This document shows, one piece after another, positions 22,742 to 32,400 of a stretch of 44,938 bases of DNA. The DNA comes from Lachnospiraceae bacterium (GTDB lineage: Bacteria > Bacillota > Clostridia > Lachnospirales > Lachnospiraceae): positions 1-44,938 of the forward strand of contig JAFRVD010000026.1 in assembly GCA_017441825.1 (NCBI GenBank), in the 5' to 3' direction. The notes beneath the pieces were generated by a model. The model saw only the letters and a program-made list of their open reading frames with translations. It searched no databases and was not told where the DNA came from. The first letter of the stretch is position 1. Each line of letters opens with the position of its first letter. Position numbers and translations under genes: made by a program.

Positions 22742-23254
22742 ATGGCAGAGCATTCCGAATCGGTCTACCTGAATGAAATATCGTTCCTTCCGGACCTCTC
22801 GGACGAAGAGATCCGTTTGCTTCATGAAAAGCTTCAGTCCGGAGACAGAAGCGCGTACGACCGCCTTTCCGAAGGCTGCCTGAAACGAATCGTCCGCGCT
22901 GCACAGGCTGTGAAGCCCGGCAGGGTCCCTCTTATGGACCTCATTCAGGAAGGAAATCTGGCACTTTTATCGTTCCTTTCGGATCCCGGGGATGTAACCG
23001 ATGATCCCGCTAAAAGTCTTGATTTAGCTGTTTTTCAGGCCATGAAGGCCGCTTTGGACCTTGAATCCGAAGAAAAAAAGGCCGGTGAGGAGCTCTCCGC
23101 CCGCCTGAACGTGATCGACCGTGTCTGCATGGAGATCGCAGAGAAGGAGGGAAGGGAAGCCACAGTGGAAGAAGTCGCGGAGGTCATGAAAATGGATCCC
23201 GCGGACGTAAGATATCTGATGCAGATCGCCCTGAGCGCGGTCAAGAAAGATTAA
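22742..23254 (+). CDS. Sigma-70-like protein lacking region 4 and most of region 2
   Basis: 170 residues from ATG 22742, 6 nt after AAAGGTG (a GTG at 22733 overlaps that site and is less likely). Residues about 12-80 resemble sigma regions 1.2/2.1: VYLNEISFLPDLSDEEI, GDRSAYDRLSEGCLKRIV, and LMDLIQEGNLALLSF, the last being the core-binding DLIQEGNxGL motif. The expected aromatic 2.3/2.4 stretch that melts and reads the -10 is absent. The end (ATVEEVAEVMKMDPADVRYLMQIALSA) matches region 3. There is no region 4 helix-turn-helix. Similar truncated proteins occur in Lachnospiraceae. It overlaps nothing, but lies 5 bp after the SEDS gene and 12 bp before plsX. It could bind RNA polymerase core without directing promoters; that is inference. 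Confidence 0.75.
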   Translation: MAEHSESVYLNEISFLPDLSDEEIRLLHEKLQSGDRSAYDRLSEGCLKRIVRAAQAVKPGRVPLMDLIQEGNLALLSFLSDPGDVTDDPAKSLDLAVFQAMKAALDLESEEKKAGEELSARLNVIDRVCMEIAEKEGREATVEEVAEVMKMDPADVRYLMQIALSAVKKD

Positions 23255-23266
23255 TGAGGTATTATC

Positions 23267-24271
23267 ATGATCAGAATCATTATTGACGCGATGGGCGGCG
23301 ACAACGCGCCCCGCTCGAACGTGGAAGGCGCGGTTCTCGCGCTTCAGGAAAGCAGCGAGATCGAGATCATTCTCACAGGACGGGAGCGTGAGATCACGCC
23401 TTTCCTTTCCGGAAAAGAATACGACAAAGCCCGGCTCACCATAGTTAACGCCGAGGAAGTGATCGAGACCGGCGAGCCTCCCGCTGCAGCCATCCGCCAG
23501 AAGAAGGATTCCTCCATCGTTGTGGGCATGCGCATGCTGAAGGAAGGGTCCGCGGACGCTTTTGTTTCCTGCGGAAGCACCGGCGCCGTCCTCGTGGGCG
23601 GCCAGCTTATTGCAGGCCGGCTCCCGGGCGTCCGCCGTCCTGCGCTTGCCGTAGTAATGCCGACCCAGAAGGGCCCGACCCTTCTTATTGACTGCGGCGC
23701 CAATGTGGACGCTAAGCCTGAAAACCTCGTACAGTTCGCGCACATGGGCGCGCTTTACATGAAATACATCCTGAAGGTCGATGATCCCACAGTGGGCCTC
23801 GTGAACATCGGCACCGAGGAAGAGAAGGGGAACGCCCTCACAAGAGAGACGTACCCGCTCCTTAAAAACGAGCCCGGCCTCCGCTTTATCGGGAACGCCG
23901 AAGTCCGCGACCTGCCCGCAGGCGTCTGCGACGTGGCTGTCTGTGAGGCCTTTACCGGCAACGTCATCACGAAGATGTACGAGGGTGTCGCGAAATCGCT
24001 GTTTTCCGAGATCAAGGGCGCGATGATGAGCACCACCCGCGGAAAGCTCGGCGGCCTCCTTGTGAAACCGTCCCTGAAAAAGCTCCTGAAGACGTTTGAC
24101 GGTTCCGAATTCGGCGGCGCACCGCTCCTCGGCCTTTCCGGCCTCGTTGTGAAGGCGCACGGCAACTCGGAAGCGGTCCAGGTGAAGAACGCGGTGCTGC
24201 AGTGCATCGGCTTCAAGAAAAACGACTTAAGCGACAAGATCGTTTCCGCACTGAAGAAGGAAGAAGAATGA
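23267..24271 (+). CDS. plsX: Phosphate acyltransferase PlsX
   Basis: 334 residues. It opens MIRIIIDAMGGDNAPRSNVEGA, the family hallmark, and contains GSTGAVLVGG, LLIDCGANVDAKPENLVQFA, VGLVNIGTEEEKGNALT and the C-terminal GLVVKAHGNSEA. PlsX converts acyl-ACP to acyl-phosphate, the donor for PlsY in membrane lipid synthesis. In relatives plsX is usually followed by acpP; here rnc overlaps its stop directly (ATGA at 24268), so acpP must be encoded elsewhere. Start supported by the ATG spacing after AATGAGGTATT. Confidence 0.97.
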   Translation: MIRIIIDAMGGDNAPRSNVEGAVLALQESSEIEIILTGREREITPFLSGKEYDKARLTIVNAEEVIETGEPPAAAIRQKKDSSIVVGMRMLKEGSADAFVSCGSTGAVLVGGQLIAGRLPGVRRPALAVVMPTQKGPTLLIDCGANVDAKPENLVQFAHMGALYMKYILKVDDPTVGLVNIGTEEEKGNALTRETYPLLKNEPGLRFIGNAEVRDLPAGVCDVAVCEAFTGNVITKMYEGVAKSLFSEIKGAMMSTTRGKLGGLLVKPSLKKLLKTFDGSEFGGAPLLGLSGLVVKAHGNSEAVQVKNAVLQCIGFKKNDLSDKIVSALKKEEE

Positions 24272-24951
24272 GTACACTGGAAGAACGGATCGGCTACAGG
24301 TTCCGTGACCGATCCCTGCTCACTCACGCGCTGACCCACAGCTCCTATATCAATGAGCACGGCCTTCCGAAGGAAGCCTCCAACGAACGTCTGGAATTTT
24401 TGGGGGACGCTATTCTCGAGATGATCTCAAGCGAGTTCCTCTACCACCGCTACCCGGACCGGCAGGAGGGTGCGCTTTCGAAGCTCCGCGCCTCGCTCGT
24501 CTGCGAGACCGCGCTTGCGGGATCCGCCCGGGAGATCGGCATCGGCCCGGAGCTCTATATGGGGATCGGTATGGCGCAGAACGGCGGAAGGGACATGGAC
24601 TCCATCATCTCAGACGCGTTTGAAGCGCTCATTGCGGCGATGTATCTGGACGGCGGCAAAAAAGAGGCAAAGCAGATGATTCTGGACCATGTGCTTTCGG
24701 ACACGGACCGCCGCATCCGGACCTTCGATGCAAAGACCGAGCTTCAGGAGCTTCTGCAGGCCGGAAGCCACGTGCTTTCCTATGAGATCCTGGGTTCCTC
24801 CGGTCCGGAGCACGACAAGCTGTTCGAGGCCGGAGCCTACCTCGACGGAAAGCTTCAGACAAAAGGCAGAGGCCGCAGCAAAAAGCTTGCTGAACAGCAG
24901 GCAGCCTCGGAAATGATCAGACTGATAAGGAACCATACGATATGTATCTGA
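24268..24951 (+). CDS. rnc: Ribonuclease III
   Basis: 227 residues from ATG 24268 overlapping the plsX stop, after GAAGGAAG; an in-frame upstream ATG at 24202 lies deep inside plsX and is rejected. The catalytic domain shows LTHSSYINEH, the signature NERLEFLGDAILEM and SDAFEALIAAMYLDGG, with the metal-binding Glu/Asp residues intact. The C-terminal double-stranded RNA-binding domain starts at KTELQELLQ and ends with KKLAEQQAASEMI. It processes rRNA precursors and other duplex RNA. The last 10 bp overlap smc. Confidence 0.97.
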   Translation: MSTLEERIGYRFRDRSLLTHALTHSSYINEHGLPKEASNERLEFLGDAILEMISSEFLYHRYPDRQEGALSKLRASLVCETALAGSAREIGIGPELYMGIGMAQNGGRDMDSIISDAFEALIAAMYLDGGKKEAKQMILDHVLSDTDRRIRTFDAKTELQELLQAGSHVLSYEILGSSGPEHDKLFEAGAYLDGKLQTKGRGRSKKLAEQQAASEMIRLIRNHTICI

Positions 24952-27900
24952 AATCCATTGAAGTACAGGGGTTCAAATCGTTCGCGAACAAGCTCCTTTT
25001 TGAATTCCACAATGGCATAACCGGTATCGTGGGGCCCAACGGCTCCGGAAAATCGAACGTTGCGGACGCCGTCCGCTGGGTCTTCGGCGAACAGAGCGCG
25101 AAGCAGCTCCGCGGCGGCAGCATGCAGGACGTCATTTTTGCCGGGACGGAGCTTCGGAAGCGCCAGAGCTTCGCGTCCGTCTCCATTACACTCGACAACT
25201 CTGACCGTGCCCTTTCCTCGGACTCCGATGAAGTCGTAGTTACCAGGAAGCTCTACCGTTCCGGAGAGAGCGAATACCTCTTAAACGGCTCGGCGTGCCG
25301 CCTGAAGGATATCTACGAGATCTTCTACGATACCGGGATCGGCAAGGAGGGCTACTCGATCATCGGCCAGGGCCAGATCGACCGGATCCTTTCCGTACGG
25401 CCCGAGGAACGGCGCGAGCTCTTTGACGAAGCAGCCGGCATCGTCCGCTATAAAAAGCGGAAGGCGGCCGCGGAAAAAAAGCTCGAAAGTGAAGAAGCGA
25501 GCATGGTGCGCGTCACGGACATCATATCCGAGCTCGAGCGTCAGGTCGGTCCCCTGTACCGTCAGAGCGAAACTGCCAAAGAATATTTAAAGCTCCGGGA
25601 CGAGCTCAGAAGCCTCGATATCAACGCGTTTCTCTACGATTATTCTTCACTCAATGAAAATCTCGAAAAGAACGCTGAAAACCGTGAAACCGTAGAAAAA
25701 CAGCTCGGGGAGAGCAGGGAACAGGAGCAGGCGCTTCGTGAGACCTACGATTCCCTGGACGCCGAAGTCCGTGACCTTGATGAACAGATCAGCGGGCTTC
25801 GCGAAGAGATGCAGGAGGCCTCCGGCCGTGCCGGCGAGCTGAACGCGCAGGTCCAGGTCGATCTCGAAAAGATCAACACGCTGAACAATGACGCGCGTCA
25901 TTATGAGGACAGGATCGCATATCTCGATTCCGAGACTGCGCGTATTACAGTGACCGTAGAAACGGACCGGGAGGAGCTGGAAAAGACCCGGGGCATGCAG
26001 GCAGAGCTTGCCGGCCGCATCCGGACAGCCGAACTGGAAGCTGAAGCTTCTGACGCGCGCCTTGCGCTCATCCGCGAGGAAGTCGCGAAGAGCCAGGGCG
26101 ATATCATGGACATCCTCAATGAACGCTCCGGCTTTACGGCCCGGCTCCAGCATTTTGATACGTTGAACGAAGAAAACGGGCACAGGAAAGAAGAGCTTTC
26201 AGCTCTTAAGGCAAGGCTTTCCGAGCGCCTCAGTGAGATCGAAAACGCAAAAGCCGCGCTGTCTCTGGAAATTGCGGAAACGGAGGAGACAGTCTCCGAA
26301 AAACGTGCTGAACTCGAAGACTTAAAGACAGAGCTCGCCGATGCCGAAGAGGACTGCCGCGTATCCGAGCGCAGGGTAAACGATCTCATGCAGCGCTATC
26401 AGATCGAGCGGAGCCGCCTGGATACCGTAAGGAACCTTGCGGAGCGCTATGAGGGCTACGGCAGCGCAGTCCGCCGCGTCATGGAGGAAAAGAAGTCTGA
26501 AAAGGGCATCCTCGGCGTGGTGGCTGACCTCATCAGCGTGGAGCCGGCCTATGAGACGGCCATTGAGACTGCACTCGGGGGGAGCATCCAGAATATCGTC
26601 ACTGAGGACGAGGATACCGCAAAAAGGATGATCGCGCTCTTAAAAGAGAACAAGGCCGGGCGGGCCACGTTCCTGCCGCTTGAGAGCATCGAGCCGAGGA
26701 AGCGCCCCGACGAACGGATCTTAAAGGAACGCGGCATGATCGGCTTCGCCGATTCCCTTGTAAAATGCGACAAAAGGATCGAGCCTATCGTCCGGTACCT
26801 TCTCGGGCATTTCGTGGTCGCTGAAGACATTGACAACGCGCTGTCAGCCGCAAAGAAATACCACCATTCCATCCGTATCGTAACAAAGGAAGGGGAGTCT
26901 CTAAGCATTGGCGGCGCTTTATCCGGCGGCGCATTCCGGAACAACGCGAATCTCTTAGGCCGGAGCCGCGAGCTTCAGAGCCTTGAAAAGAGCGTACAGA
27001 AGGCGCGCGAAGAGGGCGAAGAGGAGAACCGGAAGCTGAACCTGAAAAAGCAGCTTCGCGGAAGCTTAAGCGTAGAAACGGACGACCTTTCGGAGGAGCT
27101 TTCAGAGATCAATATGAAGCTCCGCGAGCTCACTCTTTCCCTTGACCAGCGGGAACGCGAGCGCATCATGACGGAAGCTGAACAGAAAGAAGCGGAGCAC
27201 CGCCTTTCTGAACTCGAGAACGAGCTTGCACTTTCCGAAAACGACCGCAAGGCCGTACTGGATGCAATGGAAAAGCTCGAAAGCCGCGGTACCGAGCAGA
27301 CGGACTTAAAGGAGCGTTCGGAAAAGCTTCTCGCGGAAACGGAAGCTGAGCGGGAGACCCTTGCGGCGTCCCTTTCAGGCCTCCGGGTGGAGCTCGCAAA
27401 GCTGGACCAGGCAGAGAGTTTCCTCACGGACAGCATCGAACGCCTTCTTCAGGACATCGACCAGCTTCGTACGGAAAAGCAGTCGCTTGCCGCGCAGTCC
27501 GGGAGCGTCCCCGAAGAGCTTCAGGCGCTCAGAGAAGAGATCGAAGTGCTTCAAAAGGAGATGGGAGAAGCCGATTCCGAAGCAGGCGCCCGGTCCGAAA
27601 AGGTGGACGAGCTCACGAAGCTTAAGAACGAGAAGGCCGAAGAACAGCGCCGGTTCTTTGATGAGCGCGATGCTCTCAGCACGTCCATCGCCGACCTCAC
27701 AAAGGAACAGCTGCGTCTTGAAATGCAGCGTGAAAAGGCTGAGGAAAAGCTTGACGTTCTCACGGAATACCTCTGGTCCGAATACCAGCTCACGCCAAGT
27801 GAAGCGGAGCACTTCAGGGACGACACGCTGAAGGGCCACACCGCGCTGAAGCGTGAGGTGAACGGCCTGAAAGCGCAGATCCGCGCGCTCGGGAACGTCA

Positions 27901-28499
27901 ACGTGAACGCGATCGAGCAGTACAAGGAAGTCTCTCTGCGCTATGAGTTCATGAAGGCCCAGTACGAGGACCTCACTGTCGCGGAAAAGAAGCTTCGAGA
28001 GATCATCGAGGAGCTTGAGACCGGCATGCGGAAGCAGTTCACTGAAGCGTTTGAATCCATCCGAACAGAGTTCAACGTCGTATTCAGGGAGCTCTTCGGC
28101 GGAGGCTCCGGCACCATCACTCTTGATGAAGACGCCGACGTCATCAACGCAGGCGTTTCGATCATCGCCCAGCCGCCCGGCAAGAAGCTGCAGAACATGA
28201 TGCAGCTGTCCGGCGGTGAAAAGGCGCTGACGGCCATCGCGCTCATCTTCGCGATCCAAAGGCTCCGGCCCGCGCCGTTCTGCCTTCTTGACGAGATCGA
28301 GGCATCGCTTGACGACTCGAACGTAGGACGCTTCACAGACTACTTAAAGAAGCTGTCCGACCGGATCCAGTTCATTGTAATTACGCACCGCCGCGGCACG
28401 ATGACGGCGTCCGACCGCCTTTACGGCATCACCATGCAGGAAAGAGGAGTATCAACGCTGGTCTCCGTCAATCTGATCGAAGAACAGCTGACATCATAA
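24942..28499 (+). CDS. smc: Chromosome segregation protein SMC
   Basis: 1185 residues. N-terminal ATPase half with Walker A GPNGSGKSN (residues 32-40) and the FGEQSAKQLRGGSMQDVIFAGT block; long coiled coil (about 165-500); hinge around residues 515-650 (GYGSAVRRVMEE ... GGALSGGAFRNNANLLGR); second coiled coil; C-terminal half with the signature LSGGEKALTAIALIFAI (about 1090) and Walker B PFCLLDEIEASLDD. It forms the condensin with ScpA/ScpB that loads at parS and compacts the chromosome. The rnc-smc-ftsY order is conserved in Bacillota. Confidence 0.98.
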   Translation: MYLKSIEVQGFKSFANKLLFEFHNGITGIVGPNGSGKSNVADAVRWVFGEQSAKQLRGGSMQDVIFAGTELRKRQSFASVSITLDNSDRALSSDSDEVVVTRKLYRSGESEYLLNGSACRLKDIYEIFYDTGIGKEGYSIIGQGQIDRILSVRPEERRELFDEAAGIVRYKKRKAAAEKKLESEEASMVRVTDIISELERQVGPLYRQSETAKEYLKLRDELRSLDINAFLYDYSSLNENLEKNAENRETVEKQLGESREQEQALRETYDSLDAEVRDLDEQISGLREEMQEASGRAGELNAQVQVDLEKINTLNNDARHYEDRIAYLDSETARITVTVETDREELEKTRGMQAELAGRIRTAELEAEASDARLALIREEVAKSQGDIMDILNERSGFTARLQHFDTLNEENGHRKEELSALKARLSERLSEIENAKAALSLEIAETEETVSEKRAELEDLKTELADAEEDCRVSERRVNDLMQRYQIERSRLDTVRNLAERYEGYGSAVRRVMEEKKSEKGILGVVADLISVEPAYETAIETALGGSIQNIVTEDEDTAKRMIALLKENKAGRATFLPLESIEPRKRPDERILKERGMIGFADSLVKCDKRIEPIVRYLLGHFVVAEDIDNALSAAKKYHHSIRIVTKEGESLSIGGALSGGAFRNNANLLGRSRELQSLEKSVQKAREEGEEENRKLNLKKQLRGSLSVETDDLSEELSEINMKLRELTLSLDQRERERIMTEAEQKEAEHRLSELENELALSENDRKAVLDAMEKLESRGTEQTDLKERSEKLLAETEAERETLAASLSGLRVELAKLDQAESFLTDSIERLLQDIDQLRTEKQSLAAQSGSVPEELQALREEIEVLQKEMGEADSEAGARSEKVDELTKLKNEKAEEQRRFFDERDALSTSIADLTKEQLRLEMQREKAEEKLDVLTEYLWSEYQLTPSEAEHFRDDTLKGHTALKREVNGLKAQIRALGNVNVNAIEQYKEVSLRYEFMKAQYEDLTVAEKKLREIIEELETGMRKQFTEAFESIRTEFNVVFRELFGGGSGTITLDEDADVINAGVSIIAQPPGKKLQNMMQLSGGEKALTAIALIFAIQRLRPAPFCLLDEIEASLDDSNVGRFTDYLKKLSDRIQFIVITHRRGTMTASDRLYGITMQERGVSTLVSVNLIEEQLTS

Positions 28500-28511
28500 A
28501 CAGGAGCAGTT

Positions 28512-29432
28512 ATGGCAGGAACAGAAAAAACCGGCTTTTTCGCAAAGCTGAAGGACGGTCTTAAAAAGACCAGGGATAATTTGTACGTCGCATTTTCCGG
28601 TGCGACCATCATTGACGAAGATTTCTATGACGACCTGGAAGAAGTCATGATCATGAGCGATATGGGCGTCGAGCTTTCTGAAAGTGTGATCGATCAGCTC
28701 AGGGAGGTCTCCGAGACCAAGCACATCAGCTATCCCACGGTGCTCCGGCGCGAGCTCGTCCGGATCTTCAAGGAGGAGATGGACGTTACTGAAGCGGATT
28801 ACGAGTTTGAGCGCAGGAAGTCCGTGGTCCTTGTGACCGGCGTAAACGGAGTCGGCAAGACTACGTCCATCGGAAAGCTGGCCTCGCATTACAAGGCGGA
28901 AGGGAAGCGTGTGCTTCTGGCCGCCGCGGATACGTTCCGCGCAGCCGCGATCGAGCAGCTGACAGAATGGTCCAACCGGGCCGGCGTGCCCATCATCGCC
29001 CAGAAGGAAGGGTCGGACCCCTCCGCAGTCATCTTTGACGCGGTCACCGCAGCCAAATCCCGTAATGTGGATATCCTTCTCTGCGACACCGCAGGCCGCC
29101 TCCACAACAAGAAGAACCTGATGGAGGAGCTTCGGAAGATGAACCGGATCATCGACCAGGTGTATCCGGAAGCGTTCCGTGAAAACCTGCTCGTTCTGGA
29201 CGCCGCAACGGGCCAGAACGCGATCTCGCAGGCGAAGGAATTCATGGACGTCACGAACATCACGGGCATCATCCTGACCAAGATGGACGGGACCGCAAAG
29301 GGCGGCATCGCCATCGCCATCCAGAAGGAGCTGGGCATCCCGGTGAAGTACATCGGGGTGGGCGAAGGGATCGACGACCTCATGCGCTTCAACAGCGAGG
29401 ACTTTGTGGACGCGCTCCTTGCTGACGACTGA
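28512..29432 (+). CDS. ftsY: Signal recognition particle receptor FtsY
   Basis: 306 residues. An N-terminal helical (N) domain with short basic start (TGFFAKLKDGLKKTRDNLY) and no long acidic extension is followed by the GTPase (NG) domain: GVNGVGKTTSIGKLA (about residue 110), DTFRAAAIEQL, DTAGRLHNKKNLMEEL, TKMDGTAKGG and a final GVGEGIDDLMRFN. It docks ribosome-SRP complexes at the membrane. It begins 12 bp after smc with AGGAGCAG upstream. Confidence 0.97.
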   Translation: MAGTEKTGFFAKLKDGLKKTRDNLYVAFSGATIIDEDFYDDLEEVMIMSDMGVELSESVIDQLREVSETKHISYPTVLRRELVRIFKEEMDVTEADYEFERRKSVVLVTGVNGVGKTTSIGKLASHYKAEGKRVLLAAADTFRAAAIEQLTEWSNRAGVPIIAQKEGSDPSAVIFDAVTAAKSRNVDILLCDTAGRLHNKKNLMEELRKMNRIIDQVYPEAFRENLLVLDAATGQNAISQAKEFMDVTNITGIILTKMDGTAKGGIAIAIQKELGIPVKYIGVGEGIDDLMRFNSEDFVDALLADD

Positions 29433-29446
29433 TTCGGGAGACCATA

Positions 29447-32400
29447 ATGGAAAAGTCTTTTTCGGACGTTTTCCCCGGGATACGGCCGCCTTCCGGGCTT
29501 TCCGGGCTCCTTTCGCACGTGAGCGTGGAGCAGCTTAAGTACAGCAAGGACAGGAAGAACCTGCTCGTGTACTTAAACGTCCGGCGGCTCATCGGAAAAC
29601 AGGAGATCAACGACATAGAGAGCCTGATCAACGATCAGGTCCTTTGTGATGCGGATCTTTCCGCAGTTGTGATCGAGCGTTTTTCGCTGCCCGAACGCTA
29701 TACGGTCTCTGACGTCCTTTCCGAATACATGGACAGCCTGTTTCAGGATATATCCGATGGCCAGCATATCGAAAACCGGTTCCTTTCCCGCGCGAAATGG
29801 GTTCTTCAGGACGGTAACGTTCTGGTCGTGGAAGTCGAGCCGCATCCCGTGACGGAGCGGCTTTTAAATAAATGGAGCCAGAAGGCGGAGGAGCTTCTTC
29901 GGGAGCGCTTTCACTTCGACCTCCGCGTCCGCTTCGTACTTTCCGGGGACAAGCGTGCGTACGAGCTTTCCCGCGTATATCGCGACACGGTGATCCTTCT
30001 TGAGGAAGAGCCGGCTCCGGAATCCGGGGAAAACGCACCGGAAACGGATCCGGCAGCCGCAGCCCCGAAAAAGAAGGCGCCGGCAGCGAACCGTACGCGG
30101 AACGAGCAGGCCGCAGGGGCGCTCAATTCCGGAAAGGGCCGCGGAAGAAAAGGCGCCGTCCGCACGTCGGACGTCAGGATAAAGAAGGACGACCCGGACT
30201 GGATCTATGGCCGTAATTTTGACGACGAGATCCGTGAGATCGCGTCCTACGGCAATGATACCGAAGGGACGATGGTCATCCGCGGGGTCATCCAGTCCTT
30301 TGAAAGCCGTGAAATGAAAAACGGTGAACGGACCATTCTTTCGTTCTCCGTGACTGATTATACGGATTCCATCAGCGTCAAGCTGTTCGCTCCGAACGAA
30401 GAAGTGGAGCGGCTTTCTGCTTCACTCGCACCGGGGAAGTCCGTCCGGCTGAAGGGCCTTGCCCAGTATGATTCGTTCGATAAGGAAGTCACCATCCGTT
30501 CCGTGCAGGGGATCTTTAAAACGGCGGATTTCGCGAAGAAGACCCGCGAGGACCACGCCCGTGTGAAGCGGGTGGAGCTCCACTGCCACACCAAGGCTTC
30601 CGAGAACGATGCCGTAACAGAGGTCAAGGACCTCATGAATACGGTCCGCTCCTGGGGCCATTCCGCAATAGCCATCACGGACCACGGCTGTGTGTATTCG
30701 TTTCCTACTGCCTACCACTGCCTCGCGAAGAACGATGACCTGAAGGTCATCTACGGCATGGAAGGGTACCTTGTGGACGATACCCTGGATGCCGTAACGA
30801 ACGCAGATGAACGGCCGCTCGACACGGAATACGTGGTGTTTGACCTCGAGACCACAGGTTTTTCGCCGGTAAATGACAGGATCATTGAGATCGGCGCCGT
30901 GAAGATCCGGGAAGGGAAGATCGTGGACCGGTTTTCCACATTCGTGGATCCGGGAGTGATCATTCCGTACAGGATCGAGGAGCTCACGGGCATTACGAAC
31001 GAGATGACGGCATCGGCGCCGTCCATTGAAAAGGTGCTTCCGGAATTTGCGGCTTTCTTAGGCAGCGCCGTTGCGGTCGCACACAACGCGCAGTTCGATA
31101 TGAGCTTCGTGAAGGAGAACATGCGGCGGCTCGGGATCCCGGGTGCTGAAAAGATCGCTTACGCCGATACCCTCGCGATCTCCCGCATGCTGCTTCCGCA
31201 GATCGCAAGGTACACACTGGACCACGTTGCGAGGGAACTCAACGTTTCCCTCGACCATCATCACCGCGCGGTTGATGACGCGGAATGCACGGCCCTGATC
31301 TTTTTAAAGCTCCTGGACCGTCTGAAGGCACGGAAGCTCGAGACGCTTGCGTCCGTCCGCGATGCGCTTCGTCCGGACGCTTCCGCCATCAAAAAGATGC
31401 CCACATACCACGTGATCCTGCTTGCGAAAAACGAGGCGGGCCGCGTCAACCTGTACCGCCTGGTCTCGGAATCGTCTCTCAACTATTTCCAGCGCCGTCC
31501 GAGGATCCCGAAGTCCGTCCTCACGAAGTATCGCGAGGGGCTCATTGTCGGGTCTGCCTGCGCCGCCGGAGAGTTGTTCACTGCAGTCCGGGAAGGCGCT
31601 GCGGATGAGGAGATCGCGCGGATCGCGGCATTCTATGACTATCTTGAGATCCAGCCTGTGGGGAACAACGCGTTCCTTTTACGGGACGGGTCGAATACAT
31701 ATAAGACGGAGGACGATCTCCGCGACCTGAACAGGAAAATAGTTGCGATCGGTGAAAAGTACGGGAAGCCTGTCTGCGCGACCTGCGACGTCCACTTTTT
31801 AAACCCGGAGGACGAAGTGTACCGGGCGATCCTGCAGGCCTGCTCCGGCTTTAACGAAGCGGAATCCCAGGCACCTCTTTACCTCCGCACCACTGATGAA
31901 ATGCTTGAAGAGTTTGCCTACCTCGGCGCGGATAAGTGCTATGAAGTGGTGGTGACCAACACGAACCTCATTGCGGATGAGATCGAACGGATCTCGCCGG
32001 TCCGCCCGGACAAGGTTCCGCCCGTCATCCCGAACGCGGACGAGGACCTTCGCGAAAGCTGCTACAAGCGCGCGTATGAACTCTACGGCGACCCGCTGCC
32101 GAAAATCGTTTCAGACCGCCTTGAAAAGGAGCTCAGCTCCATCATCTCGAATGGCTACGCGGTCATGTACATCATCGCACAGAAGCTCGTGACAAAATCC
32201 GTTTCGGACGGCTACCTCGTGGGTTCACGGGGCTCCGTCGGGTCGTCCCTTGCCGCCACCATGGCCGGCATCACTGAAGTGAACCCGCTGCCCCCGCATT
32301 ACCGCTGCCCGAAGTGCAAATTCAGCGATTTCGAGTCCGAGACCGTCATGAAATTCTACGACGATGCCGGCTGCGACATGCCGGACGCGTACTGCCCGCA

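Noticed and set aside
23024-24160. 378-codon open frame on the - strand
   Set aside because: It is antisense to plsX and the sigma-like gene, has no recognisable domain, and arises from GC-rich codon bias of the real genes.
27375-28259. 294-codon open frame on the - strand
   Set aside because: Antisense to the smc C-terminal half, with low-complexity composition mirroring coiled-coil codons.
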